64,000 bases of DNA, taken from Mucilaginibacter gossypii (lineage in GTDB: Bacteria; Bacteroidota; Bacteroidia; Sphingobacteriales; Sphingobacteriaceae). The position numbers and the translations under genes are program-made. The notes beneath the pieces were generated by a model that saw only the letters and a list, made by a program, of their open reading frames with translations, did not search any database and was not told where the DNA came from. Positions within the stretch are counted from its first letter, which is position 1. Every line of letters starts with the position of its first letter. Of this stretch, positions 44,630 to 52,407 are shown piece by piece. The stretch spans positions 1 through 64,000 of the forward strand of contig NZ_FNCG01000019.1 of the NCBI RefSeq assembly GCF_900100945.1, read 5' to 3'.

Positions 44630-44675
44630 ATCGAATTACACGAATAACGTCAAGGAAACATTCGTGTAATTCGAT
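44630..44675. repeat. Perfect 16-bp inverted repeat between convergent genes
   Basis: Bases 44630-44645 and 44660-44675 are exact reverse complements (core ATTCGTGTAATTCG) around a 14-base loop. They may serve as a hairpin for both convergent genes, but no T run follows. The words ATTCGTGTAATTCG look like one of the dispersed intergenic repeat types. Confidence 0.85.
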
Positions 44676-44713
44676 TAAATTATAAGCAATCTATACAAGG
44701 ATTCGTGCAGATA

Positions 44714-45235
44714 TCATCCTTTACTCACCGGCACAACTAAATGGATAGTAACCTCGGGCGGTGTGCCGCTTCTGTCGATGCCATACTTAGGAGGCAGTAC
44801 TTTAAAATCGCCTTTAAACACGGCCTCGCTGCCTTTTTCGTCAAACGTAAAATGGATGGCTTCGGGATTGGTTTTGCCTTTCATGGTTAGCTTGCCGCTG
44901 GCAACGTAGCCGTTACCGCTTTTTGATACCGAGGTTGATTCAAATTTAATGGTTGGATAATCGTCGGCACCCAGGGCCGATTTTACGTGACTGGTTTTAA
45001 TAAAGAAACCGGTTGCTGCGGTTGTAACATCGATAGTTGCCGAAATTTTAGCTTGTTCGGGATGGTCTTTATCAAATGTTATATCGGCTTTTAAGCCGCT
45101 GAATGAACCGCTTACCCTGTGGCCTTCAAAAGTTACCTGGGCTTCATCGTCTTTCACTTTCCAGTTGCCCAAAATAGCGAAAGCCGAAAAGGTTGTAAGA
45201 GCAATGATCAGGGCAGAAAAAATAATTTTTTTCAT
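44714..45235 (-). CDS. YceI-family periplasmic protein
   Basis: A 173-aa protein with a signal peptide (MKKIIFSALIIALTTFSAFA) and the YceI lipocalin fold: GNWKVKDDEAQVTFEGHRVSGSF, FFIKTSHVKSALGADDYPTIKFES and KYGIDRSGTPPEV. YceI barrels bind isoprenoid or polyisoprenoid lipids. The ATG at 45235 is preferred over a TTG at 45265 because the latter lies just past a TTATTTTG promoter-like box. Confidence 0.93.
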   Translation of the reverse strand: MKKIIFSALIIALTTFSAFAILGNWKVKDDEAQVTFEGHRVSGSFSGLKADITFDKDHPEQAKISATIDVTTAATGFFIKTSHVKSALGADDYPTIKFESTSVSKSGNGYVASGKLTMKGKTNPEAIHFTFDEKGSEAVFKGDFKVLPPKYGIDRSGTPPEVTIHLVVPVSKG

Positions 45236-45314
45236 AAAATAGAATTTTAGAGTTATATCAATCAAAATAAAATGTAATGCGTTTTGTAGTGATTACGCTT
45301 GTAAAGTTAAAAGG

Positions 45315-45341
45315 TTGCTTAGCAGGAAAAAGTTAACTTTG
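45315..45341 (+). promoter_or_regulatory. Promoter of the acylphosphatase-flippase-dut operon
   Basis: GTTG (TTG 45315-45317) is followed after 16 bp by TAACTTTG (45334-45341), an exact -7 match, 24 bp before the ATG at 45366. Confidence 0.55.
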
Positions 45342-45365
45342 CAATATCAATATACGATAATACTG

Positions 45366-45647
45366 ATGATCAAACATATTAATATTACAGTTAAAGGCAA
45401 AGTACACGGCGTTTTTTACCGTAAATCAACAAAAGCAGTTGCCGATCAGCTTGGTGTTCGCGGTTTTGTGCTCAACGAGCCCAATGGTGATGTATACATG
45501 GAAGCCGAAGCTGATAATTCTACACTCGAAATGTTTTTGGAATGGTGTAACGAAGGGCCTCAGGACGCCGAAGTGACCGCTGTTGAAAGCCATGAAGGCG
45601 AATTGAAAAACTATCGTAATTTTGAGGTTGTTAAAAGGCGTTTGTAA
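45366..45647 (+). CDS. acyP: Acylphosphatase
   Basis: A 93-aa enzyme that hydrolyses acyl phosphates. The N-terminal VKGKVHGVFYRKSTKAVADQLGVRGFVLNEPNGDV segment contains the catalytic Arg (in FYRKS) and Asn (in VLNEPNG). Length is normal once the ATG at 45366 is used instead of 45315, which lies upstream of the promoter. It heads an operon with the flippase and dut. Confidence 0.95.
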   Translation: MIKHINITVKGKVHGVFYRKSTKAVADQLGVRGFVLNEPNGDVYMEAEADNSTLEMFLEWCNEGPQDAEVTAVESHEGELKNYRNFEVVKRRL

Positions 45648-45680
45648 CTAAATACAAACCCATTAAATCGAATATCTCCA

Positions 45681-47201
45681 TTGTCTACTATAAAAAAATT
45701 CGCCGGGCAAACTGCTATATATGGTTTAAGTACTATCATTTCCCGGATGATCTACTTTGTTTTAACGCCAATTTATACCCGTACCCTGCCGGTAAATGCT
45801 AACGGCGTTTTTACATCGGTATATGGAAGTGCTTCTATCATTAACGCCATTTTGGCTTTTGGTATGGAAACTACCTATTTCAGGTACCTGCAAAAACGTT
45901 CAGATAACAAACAGCAGGTTTATAATAATGCGTTTGGTGTTGTTATAATGGTATCAGTAATATTCCTGGTTTTTTGTGTACTATTTCTAAATCCTATTGT
46001 CAATTACATGCAGGCCGGCGTCGCTAAAGATCATGCCGACTATATTTTTTACGTAAAGTGCTTCCTCGTAATTTTAGTGCTTGATGCTTTTTGCGTAATT
46101 CCTTTTGCCCGTATCAGGGCAGAAGGCCGCCCCATAAAATACGCCATTATCAAATGCTCAAACATCGGCCTTGTAATGATGCTCAATTTGTTTTTTCTGT
46201 TCGGCGTTCCGTTTATAATAAATCACCATTTGCCATCCGGAGCGTGGATGGCAGGTTGGTACAGGCCCAATTGGGTAGGATATGTATTTTTAGCTAACGC
46301 AATAGCAAGCGGGCTTACCATATTATTGCTATTGCCCGAGATATTGCAAATGAAGCTGAAGTTTGACGGTGCCATGTTAAGCGAAATGTTTGCATACAGT
46401 TGGCCTATATTGATAGCCAATATATCGTTCATCATTAATGAGTCATTAGATAAGGTGATGCTGAAGCAAATGCTGCCCCAAAGTATCGCCGATACGCATG
46501 TGGGCATTTATGGCACCTGCGCCAAGATTGCATTATTTCTGAGTATTTTTGTGCAGGCCTTCAGGTTAGGTGCCGAACCGTTTTTCTTCAGCCATGCAAA
46601 AAACAAAAATTCGGGCGAAACTTATGCCCGCATCATGACGTACTTTGTAATTATGGTGGCCATTATATGTGTAGCACTTATTGCCAATGTTGATATACTG
46701 GCTACTCTTATAGTAGGAAAGGAAACGCATGAGGTGAAACATCATATAGTTTACAATCCGTTTTGGCAGGGCCTTGGCGTTGTACCGCCCTTGTTGTTCG
46801 GTTACCTGAGCCTTGGTATTTATATGAATCTTTCGGTGTGGTATAAATTGTCTGACCAAACCCGCTATGGCTTATATATATCTGGTGTAGGGGCGGTATT
46901 AACCGTTATTTTAAACTGGCTGCTTATTCCTAAATACAGCTATATGGCTTCGGCGTGGATCTCGTTCGCGGCCTATGCTACCATGATGGTGCTCTCGTAC
47001 CTGTGGGGGCAAAAAAATTATCCCATCCCGTATAACTTAAAAAAGAACCTTGCGTATATAATTGTCTCGGTATTGTTTGTTTTTCTGTCGTTTTCAGTAT
47101 TTAAACGTAATATTTTTGTTGGTAACGGGCTTTTACTTTTATTTGCGGCTGGAGCGTATTACTTTGAACGCAAAGAGTTAAAAGCTATATTTAAACGATG
47201 A
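45681..47201 (+). CDS. Polysaccharide/LPS flippase (oligosaccharide flippase family)
   Basis: A 506-aa polytopic membrane protein with about 12-14 helices of the MATE/Wzx fold. The N-terminus IKKFAGQTAIYGLSTIISRMIYFVLTPIYTR is typical of Wzx-like exporters that move lipid-linked sugar units across the inner membrane. The frame begins with a TTG codon (45681) 34 bp after acylphosphatase; no ATG gives a normal N-terminus, so TTG is taken as the start. The stop overlaps the dut ATG (ATGA). The exported glycan is not identified. Confidence 0.88.
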   Translation: MSTIKKFAGQTAIYGLSTIISRMIYFVLTPIYTRTLPVNANGVFTSVYGSASIINAILAFGMETTYFRYLQKRSDNKQQVYNNAFGVVIMVSVIFLVFCVLFLNPIVNYMQAGVAKDHADYIFYVKCFLVILVLDAFCVIPFARIRAEGRPIKYAIIKCSNIGLVMMLNLFFLFGVPFIINHHLPSGAWMAGWYRPNWVGYVFLANAIASGLTILLLLPEILQMKLKFDGAMLSEMFAYSWPILIANISFIINESLDKVMLKQMLPQSIADTHVGIYGTCAKIALFLSIFVQAFRLGAEPFFFSHAKNKNSGETYARIMTYFVIMVAIICVALIANVDILATLIVGKETHEVKHHIVYNPFWQGLGVVPPLLFGYLSLGIYMNLSVWYKLSDQTRYGLYISGVGAVLTVILNWLLIPKYSYMASAWISFAAYATMMVLSYLWGQKNYPIPYNLKKNLAYIIVSVLFVFLSFSVFKRNIFVGNGLLLLFAAGAYYFERKELKAIFKR

Positions 47202-47629
47202 TCATCCGCATAATTAACAAATCAAAAAATAGTTTACCGGCTTATGAAACTGCTCATGCAGCAGGCATGGACCTGCGTGCTGATGTAGAAACTGCGGTAG
47301 TGCTTAAACCAATGGAACGTAAACTCATTCCAACAGGTTTATATATTGAATTGCCCGAGGGTTTCGAAGCGCAAATCCGCCCGCGAAGCGGCCTGGCATT
47401 TAAACATGGTATCGGTATTGTTAATTCGCCGGGCACTATTGATGCCGATTATCGCGGAGAGATCAAGGTATTACTCATCAATTTCTCGACAGAAGATTTT
47501 GAGGTCAATACCGGCGACAGGATAGCCCAGATGGTAGTTGCCAAACACGAGCGTGTTAACTGGGAGCAGGTAGAAGTACTGAACGAAACCCAAAGGGGCG
47601 AAGGCGGCTACGGACACACAGGGAAGTAA
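47198..47629 (+). CDS. dut: dUTP diphosphatase
   Basis: A 143-aa trimeric enzyme that hydrolyses dUTP to dUMP. Five dUTPase motifs can be seen: AGMDLRA (1), PRSGLA (2), GTIDADYRGEI (3), RIAQMVV (4) and the C-terminal RGEGGYGHTGK arm (5). It overlaps the flippase stop by 4 bp. The 76-bp spacer to the TPR gene is a word repeat. Confidence 0.97.
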   Translation: MIIRIINKSKNSLPAYETAHAAGMDLRADVETAVVLKPMERKLIPTGLYIELPEGFEAQIRPRSGLAFKHGIGIVNSPGTIDADYRGEIKVLLINFSTEDFEVNTGDRIAQMVVAKHERVNWEQVEVLNETQRGEGGYGHTGK

Positions 47630-47631
47630 TT

Positions 47632-47830
47632 AGAGTCAGGACTATAAGAGTCAGGAAGCAAGAAAGAAATATAGTCAAGACCATTAGAGTCAGGAAACAA
47701 GAAGAATGAAGATTGGTAAAAGCAATATTAAATTAGAAAGTACACGGAAAACACACCTGTTTTCTGCGCCTTTTCTTGCGTCTTTATTCTTGCCTCTTGC
47801 CATCTTGCCTCTAAATTCTCAGGCTCAGCA
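47632..47830. repeat. Word repeat spanning the dut/TPR boundary and the TPR signal peptide
   Basis: AGAGTCAGGA occurs exactly at 47632-47641, 47647-47656 and 47686-47695, mixed with GCAAGAA and GTCAAGA. Downstream, inside the coding region, TCTTGC occurs at 47774, 47788, 47795 and 47803, so the two halves are an imperfect inverted repeat around the ATG at 47706. The right half encodes the hydrophobic core of the signal peptide of the TPR protein. Confidence 0.75.
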
Positions 47831-49505
47831 TAAAAAGAACGGCGATTATAAAACACTGGCATCGGCAGGTAAGGTGATGAGTTATCAGGACAGCGCTATG
47901 GTTAAGCAGCTTTTCTTTTCGGCCCTGCGCGAAAAAACGGTTGAGAACTATAAGCTTGCCACCGAAATGTTTGAGCGCGTTTTACAGGCCGACCCTGCAA
48001 ATGATGCTTCTTTATATGAACTGGCAAACCTTAAAAGGCAGCAAAATGATTTTGCAGCTTCTGAGCCTCTTTTAGAGCAGGCTGTAGCAATAAATAAGGA
48101 TAACGAATGGTATTGGGCGGCATTGGCCGATAGCTACGAAAAAACCAATACCATTGATAAGCTTGAAAATGTTTTTAACCAGCTGATCAGGCTTAACCCG
48201 GATAAATCGGCGTATTATTTTGACAAGGCCAATGCTTTTACCATCCTGAAAAGGTACGATGATGCCCTTAAGGTATATGATGAGATTGAAAAATTGAACG
48301 GCCCGAGTGATGATCTTTTAGCCAATCGTCAAAAAATCTATTTAAAGCAGGGCAAAATTGACCAGGCCACTTCCGAACTGGAAAAGCAGATAGCCGCTAA
48401 TCCCGGGGAGATCCGTTACTACCTGGCCCTTGGCGAAGTTTACAACTCGAACGGGTTTGCCGATAAGGCGCTTAAAGTATTGCAGCAAGCCGAAAAGCTT
48501 GATCCGCGAAATGGTTTGGTGCACTTCGCGCTGGCCGATATCTATCGCGATAAAAAGAATAACGAAGCTAGCTTTAATGAGCTTACCCAGGGATTTGCCA
48601 TTCCGGATATCGGCATCGATCAAAAAATTAATATTATATCGGGATACTTTCCTAAGTTTCCGGAGGCCAATGCTAAAGCCAGCGCGCTTGAATTAAGCCG
48701 GATCCTGACCGTTGCCCATCCTAACGATGCCAGGGCTTATGCTATTTACGGCGATATGCTGATCCAGAATACCAAATATAAAGAGGCAAAGCCAGTACTT
48801 AAAAAATCGGCCCAGCTTAATAACCAGGTGTACAATGTTCAGGAACAGCTGGTGCGCCTGGATTTAGGCGACAACGACCTTGATGCCGCTATTAAAGATG
48901 GTGAAAACGCATTGTCATTATTTCCGAACCAGGCCTGGATGAACTATCTTGTTGGTGTGGCCTGGGCACAAAAAAAGGATAACAATAAGGCAGTTGGTTA
49001 TCTTAAAAATGCTACTTCATTAGAACTTCAGGATAAGGAGCTACTTTCGTTAAGTTTTTCATTATTGGGCGATTGCTATCATGAGTTGAAGAATATTAAA
49101 AGCTCTGACGAAAGTTATGAGAAAGCTTTAACCTACAATCCGGATAATGCATTCACTTTAAACAATTATGCTTATTATTTATCGTTAAGGAATGAGCAGC
49201 TGGAAAAGGCGGCAGCAATGTCGGCACATTCCAACGAGTTGCAGCCTAATACGGCATCGTTTGAAGATACTTATGCCTGGATACTGTTTAAACAAAAAAA
49301 ATATGCCCAGGCAAAAGAATGGATGGAGAAGGCCCTCACGCATGATAAAGACAATAGCGGGGTTAAGTATGAACATTATGGTGATATATTGTTTTTCCTC
49401 GGGAATACTGATGCTGCCGTAACTAACTGGAAAAAGGCGAAAGGCTTTGGTGAGCAGTCACCTGTTTTAGATCGTAAGATAAATGAAAAAAAATATAGCG
49501 AATAG
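47706..49505 (+). CDS. Secreted TPR-repeat protein
   Basis: A 599-aa protein with a signal peptide (hydrophobic core about residues 19-37, LFSAPFLASLFLPLAILPL, then NSQAQ) and about 12 tetratricopeptide repeats through to the C-terminus (for example NYKLATEMFERVLQADP and DAFTLNNYAYYLSLR-type units). It is likely a periplasmic scaffold. It overlaps the DUF4292 lipoprotein gene by 23 bp, and the EnvC-like gene follows, a neighbourhood common in Bacteroidota. The N-terminal 40 codons coincide with the intergenic word repeat, so the annotated start or the signal peptide may be of recent origin. Confidence 0.88.
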   Translation: MKIGKSNIKLESTRKTHLFSAPFLASLFLPLAILPLNSQAQHKKNGDYKTLASAGKVMSYQDSAMVKQLFFSALREKTVENYKLATEMFERVLQADPANDASLYELANLKRQQNDFAASEPLLEQAVAINKDNEWYWAALADSYEKTNTIDKLENVFNQLIRLNPDKSAYYFDKANAFTILKRYDDALKVYDEIEKLNGPSDDLLANRQKIYLKQGKIDQATSELEKQIAANPGEIRYYLALGEVYNSNGFADKALKVLQQAEKLDPRNGLVHFALADIYRDKKNNEASFNELTQGFAIPDIGIDQKINIISGYFPKFPEANAKASALELSRILTVAHPNDARAYAIYGDMLIQNTKYKEAKPVLKKSAQLNNQVYNVQEQLVRLDLGDNDLDAAIKDGENALSLFPNQAWMNYLVGVAWAQKKDNNKAVGYLKNATSLELQDKELLSLSFSLLGDCYHELKNIKSSDESYEKALTYNPDNAFTLNNYAYYLSLRNEQLEKAAAMSAHSNELQPNTASFEDTYAWILFKQKKYAQAKEWMEKALTHDKDNSGVKYEHYGDILFFLGNTDAAVTNWKKAKGFGEQSPVLDRKINEKKYSE

Positions 49506-50268
49506 TTTACTTATAGCTTGCTGCCTGCTGGTAATGCTAAGCTGTAAAGCACGTAAACAAGTTTTGGTTAACCGTAAGGCAGATTCGACAGCAAGGACGA
49601 GTGATATTGCCGGCAAACTGGCTGCCATAAGGGCAAACCAGGTCAATTTTACAACATTTGCGGGCAAGGCAAAAACCAAGCTTAGCATCAATAATAACAG
49701 CAATGATGTTACCCTGAATATCAGGATAGCAAAAGATAAAAGGATTTGGGTTTCCATCACAGCAGTATTAGGCATTGAAGCGGCCCGCGCCGTTATAACA
49801 CCCGACAGTATTATGATCATTAACCGCTTGCAAAACGTTTACATTAAAAAGCCATTCAGTTATATATATACTTACGCCAGCAAAGAGGTTAATTATAAAA
49901 CGCTCGAGTCATTGCTGATTGGCAACGCGGTGCCCGAATTGCTGAACGAGCAGTCGACCTTTGACCATGCCGATGGCAATACAACCTTAAGCGGTTCCCT
50001 GAACGATCTGGTTTACAAGCTGATACTTGGTCCGGATAATAAGGTTACGCAAACCAATTTAGATAACCAGCGCCAGGCGCAATCATTACAGGTTACCAAC
50101 AATGCCTTTATCGAAGCAACAAACCGGGTATTGCCGGCGCAAATAGATATCGCATCAGTAGTAAAAGATAAAAAAATACAAGTTAATTTGCATTATACTA
50201 AGGCCGATTTTGAAGTACAGCAAAACTATCCGTTCAGCATTCCTGATGGGTACGAGCCTGGTAAATAA
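49483..50268 (+). CDS. DUF4292-family lipoprotein (LolB/LolA-like fold suspected)
   Basis: A 261-aa protein with a lipobox (LVMLSC, Cys at about residue 21) and a beta-rich body. The stretch FAGKAKTKLSI, then RIWVSITAVLGIEAARAVITPDSIMIINRLQN resembles the beta-strand layout of LolA/LolB proteins that carry lipoproteins to the outer membrane. Family membership in DUF4292 is firm; the LolB role is inference. It overlaps the TPR gene and is followed 16 bp later by the EnvC-like peptidase. Confidence 0.88.
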   Translation: MKKNIANSLLIACCLLVMLSCKARKQVLVNRKADSTARTSDIAGKLAAIRANQVNFTTFAGKAKTKLSINNNSNDVTLNIRIAKDKRIWVSITAVLGIEAARAVITPDSIMIINRLQNVYIKKPFSYIYTYASKEVNYKTLESLLIGNAVPELLNEQSTFDHADGNTTLSGSLNDLVYKLILGPDNKVTQTNLDNQRQAQSLQVTNNAFIEATNRVLPAQIDIASVVKDKKIQVNLHYTKADFEVQQNYPFSIPDGYEPGK

Positions 50269-50284
50269 TTAATATGTTTATTTG

Positions 50285-51595
50285 ATGAAGTTTATAAAAG
50301 CAGTTTTCTTTTTACTATTGGTACTGGCAGCAGTTAATGTACACGCACAAAGCAGTGACGAACTGAAACGTCGTAAAGCACAGCTGAATAAAGAGCTTGA
50401 ACAATTAAATGAAGATTACAATGAAACTTTAAATAATAAAAAGGCTTCATTAAAGCAGCTAAGCATACTGAAGGCACAGATAAACCTGCGGCAGGAAAAA
50501 ATTGAAAATATCAACTCTGAAGTAAGATTATTGGATAATCAAATCTCTGAGAGCAATAATAACGTACGTAGCTTACAGTCGCAGTTGGATCAGCTTAAAA
50601 AGGAATACGCAGCTATGATCCTGTTTGCATACCGCAACCAGAGCGCCTATAATAAGATGATGTTCCTTTTTGCATCAAAAGACTTTAACCAGGCCTATAA
50701 ACGTTTAAAATATTTACAGCAGTTTGGTACCTACCGTGAGCGGCAGGCAAACTATATCCAGGGTACACAAAAAGAGCTGCATGTTAAAATTAATGAGCTT
50801 GACCGTACCAAGAATGAAAAAAATGATCTCTTGAAAGATCAGCAAAAGGAAAAAGAAACACTGGGTAATGAACGTAATAACCAGGTTAAGGTGGTAAGCG
50901 ATCTGTCGCAGCATGAAGGGATCCTGAAAAAACAACAGAGGGACCTGCAGGCCAAGATCGTTAAAACAACCCGTGCCATTAATGAGGCTATCCGCAGGGA
51001 AATTGAGGAAGCCAGGCGCAGGGCTGCTGAAGAAGAAAGACGCAGGGCTGAAGAAGCCGCAAGACTGGCCGCAGCCAAAGCAAAGGCCGAAAATAAGCCA
51101 GCGCCTGTTGCACCGGCTCCGGCTAAGCCGGCTGCGGCGCGCAGTACATCAAGTGTATTGAACGCCACGCCTGAGGCCGCTAAGCTGTCGAACGACTTTT
51201 TGGGTAATCGCGGTGGTTTACCATGGCCGGTATCCAACGGAATAATTACCCAGGGATTTGGTACCTATACCACGCCTGAGGGTATCAGGAGTGAAAGTAC
51301 AGGTGTTGATATCCGTACTAACCAGGGCAGTACTGTTAGGGCTGTATTTGATGGTACGGTTGTAAAAGTGGGTGATGTGAGCGGGACCTATTTGGTAATT
51401 ATATTGCATGGGGAGTATTTTACAGCTTATAGTAATTTACGGTCGGTAACTGTTGCGCGTGGGCAAAAAGTGAGCACCAAACAAGCTATCGGCACGGTGG
51501 CAACTGATCCATCGACAGGAGAAACGGAGGCGCACTTTGAAATTTATAAAGGAACAACACCCGTTAACCCCAAGATCTGGCTGGCGCCTAACTAA
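50285..51595 (+). CDS. EnvC-like murein hydrolase activator (M23 family)
   Basis: A 436-aa periplasmic protein: signal peptide (to about residue 22, VHAQ), a long coiled coil (about 25-255, heptads rich in Lys/Glu/Gln and Leu, ending in an Arg/Glu/Ala-rich helix REIEEARRRAAEEERRRA), a Pro/Ala-rich linker, and a C-terminal LytM/M23 domain (about 320-436). The M23 zinc motifs are partly lost: GVDIRT replaces HxxxD and AHFEIYK replaces the usual HLHFE, so it is probably a non-catalytic activator like EnvC of amidases during cell separation. The ATG at 50285 replaces a TTG at 50282. Confidence 0.92.
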   Translation: MKFIKAVFFLLLVLAAVNVHAQSSDELKRRKAQLNKELEQLNEDYNETLNNKKASLKQLSILKAQINLRQEKIENINSEVRLLDNQISESNNNVRSLQSQLDQLKKEYAAMILFAYRNQSAYNKMMFLFASKDFNQAYKRLKYLQQFGTYRERQANYIQGTQKELHVKINELDRTKNEKNDLLKDQQKEKETLGNERNNQVKVVSDLSQHEGILKKQQRDLQAKIVKTTRAINEAIRREIEEARRRAAEEERRRAEEAARLAAAKAKAENKPAPVAPAPAKPAAARSTSSVLNATPEAAKLSNDFLGNRGGLPWPVSNGIITQGFGTYTTPEGIRSESTGVDIRTNQGSTVRAVFDGTVVKVGDVSGTYLVIILHGEYFTAYSNLRSVTVARGQKVSTKQAIGTVATDPSTGETEAHFEIYKGTTPVNPKIWLAPN

Positions 51596-51627
51596 TTAGT
51601 TATGAACTATAAGAAATTTTAATTGTA

Positions 51628-51635
51628 TATATTTG
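51628..51635 (+). promoter_or_regulatory. Promoter -7 element of the first tatA-like gene
   Basis: TATATTTG, an exact TAnnTTTG match, lies 19 bp before the ATG at 51655. The two tatA-like genes are probably one transcript. Confidence 0.5.
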
Positions 51636-51654
51636 TATCCTTAAACAGAATGCT

Positions 51655-52098
51655 ATGTTAAGTTCAGTTTTGTTATTTTTAAATATTGGTACGGGCGAGA
51701 TGGTACTGATACTTTTTGCAGCATTGATGCTATTTGGCGGCGAAAAGCTGCCCGGCCTGGCGAGGAGCCTGGGTAAAGGTATCCGCGACTTTAAAGATGC
51801 CTCTGAAGATGTTAAACGTGAGATCAATAACCAGATCAATAATTACGAGGAAAAAAAACCTGCACCTAAAGTAGAAGAAGAAAAACCGCTTTTAGATGAA
51901 AAAGCCTCCGAAGCTCCGGAAGCTGCAGCTGAGCACGAAAAGCCCGTTGTTGAAAATACTGTTCCAAATACAATCGCTATTAGCGATTATCACGTAAATA
52001 CCCCGGCCGAGCCGGAACACCAAAGTCATATCAATTTAGATAAGACTGTTACCGGTAGTCATCTGGATACCGAAAAAGAAGAAGAATACAAATCATAA
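51655..52098 (+). CDS. TatA/TatB-like twin-arginine translocation protein with long acidic tail
   Basis: A 147-aa protein: a short N-terminal segment with GTGEMVLILFAALMLFGGEKLPGLARSLGKGIRDFKDA, that is a membrane helix, the FGGEKLP hinge and an amphipathic helix as in TatA/B. A long Glu/Ala/Pro-rich tail (about 65-147) follows, well beyond usual TatA length. It may act as TatB, or as a TatA with a periplasm- or receptor-facing tail. A 57-aa TatA follows 32 bp later. tatC is not in the window. Confidence 0.85.
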   Translation: MLSSVLLFLNIGTGEMVLILFAALMLFGGEKLPGLARSLGKGIRDFKDASEDVKREINNQINNYEEKKPAPKVEEEKPLLDEKASEAPEAAAEHEKPVVENTVPNTIAISDYHVNTPAEPEHQSHINLDKTVTGSHLDTEKEEEYKS

Positions 52099-52130
52099 TA
52101 TAATATTAATCATACATAAAACTTAAAATC

Positions 52131-52304
52131 ATGGGTGGATTAGGCGCACCAGAAATTATTCTGATCATCATTGCGATACTTTTATTATTCGGCGGTAAAA
52201 AAATACCTGAATTAATGAGAGGCTTAGGGAAAGGCGTTAAGGAATTTAAAGACGCGCAAAACAGCGACGGCTCATCTTCTTCATCTGAAGAAAAAAAAGC
52301 TTAA
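52131..52304 (+). CDS. tatA: Small TatA (57 aa)
   Basis: A short gene encoding a complete TatA: PEIILIIIAILLLFGG as membrane helix with an N-terminal Glu, the FGGKKIPELMRGLGKGVKEFKDA hinge/amphipathic helix, then a Ser-rich tail and KKA. It forms the pore ring of the twin-arginine pathway that exports folded proteins. It starts 32 bp after the long tatA-like gene, and a terminator follows. At 57 aa it is easily missed. Confidence 0.93.
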   Translation: MGGLGAPEIILIIIAILLLFGGKKIPELMRGLGKGVKEFKDAQNSDGSSSSSEEKKA

Positions 52305-52351
52305 TACCCTAACAGGGATTAGGTTTTAATGCCATTTTTATTGAGTATATG

Positions 52352-52398
52352 AACTTATCTGTTGATTTATTTCTTATTTCAACGGATAAGTTTTTTAT
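52352..52398 (+). terminator. Terminator of the tatA pair, just upstream of gatA
   Basis: An 8-bp outer stem (52352-52359 with 52385-52392) plus a 5-bp inner stem (GTTGA 52361-52365 with TCAAC 52379-52383) runs into TTTTTTATTTT. It ends about 10 bp before the gatA ATG. A near-promoter TATTTTAG (52396-52403) overlaps its T run. Confidence 0.8.
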
Positions 52399-52407
52399 TT
52401 TAGCCCC

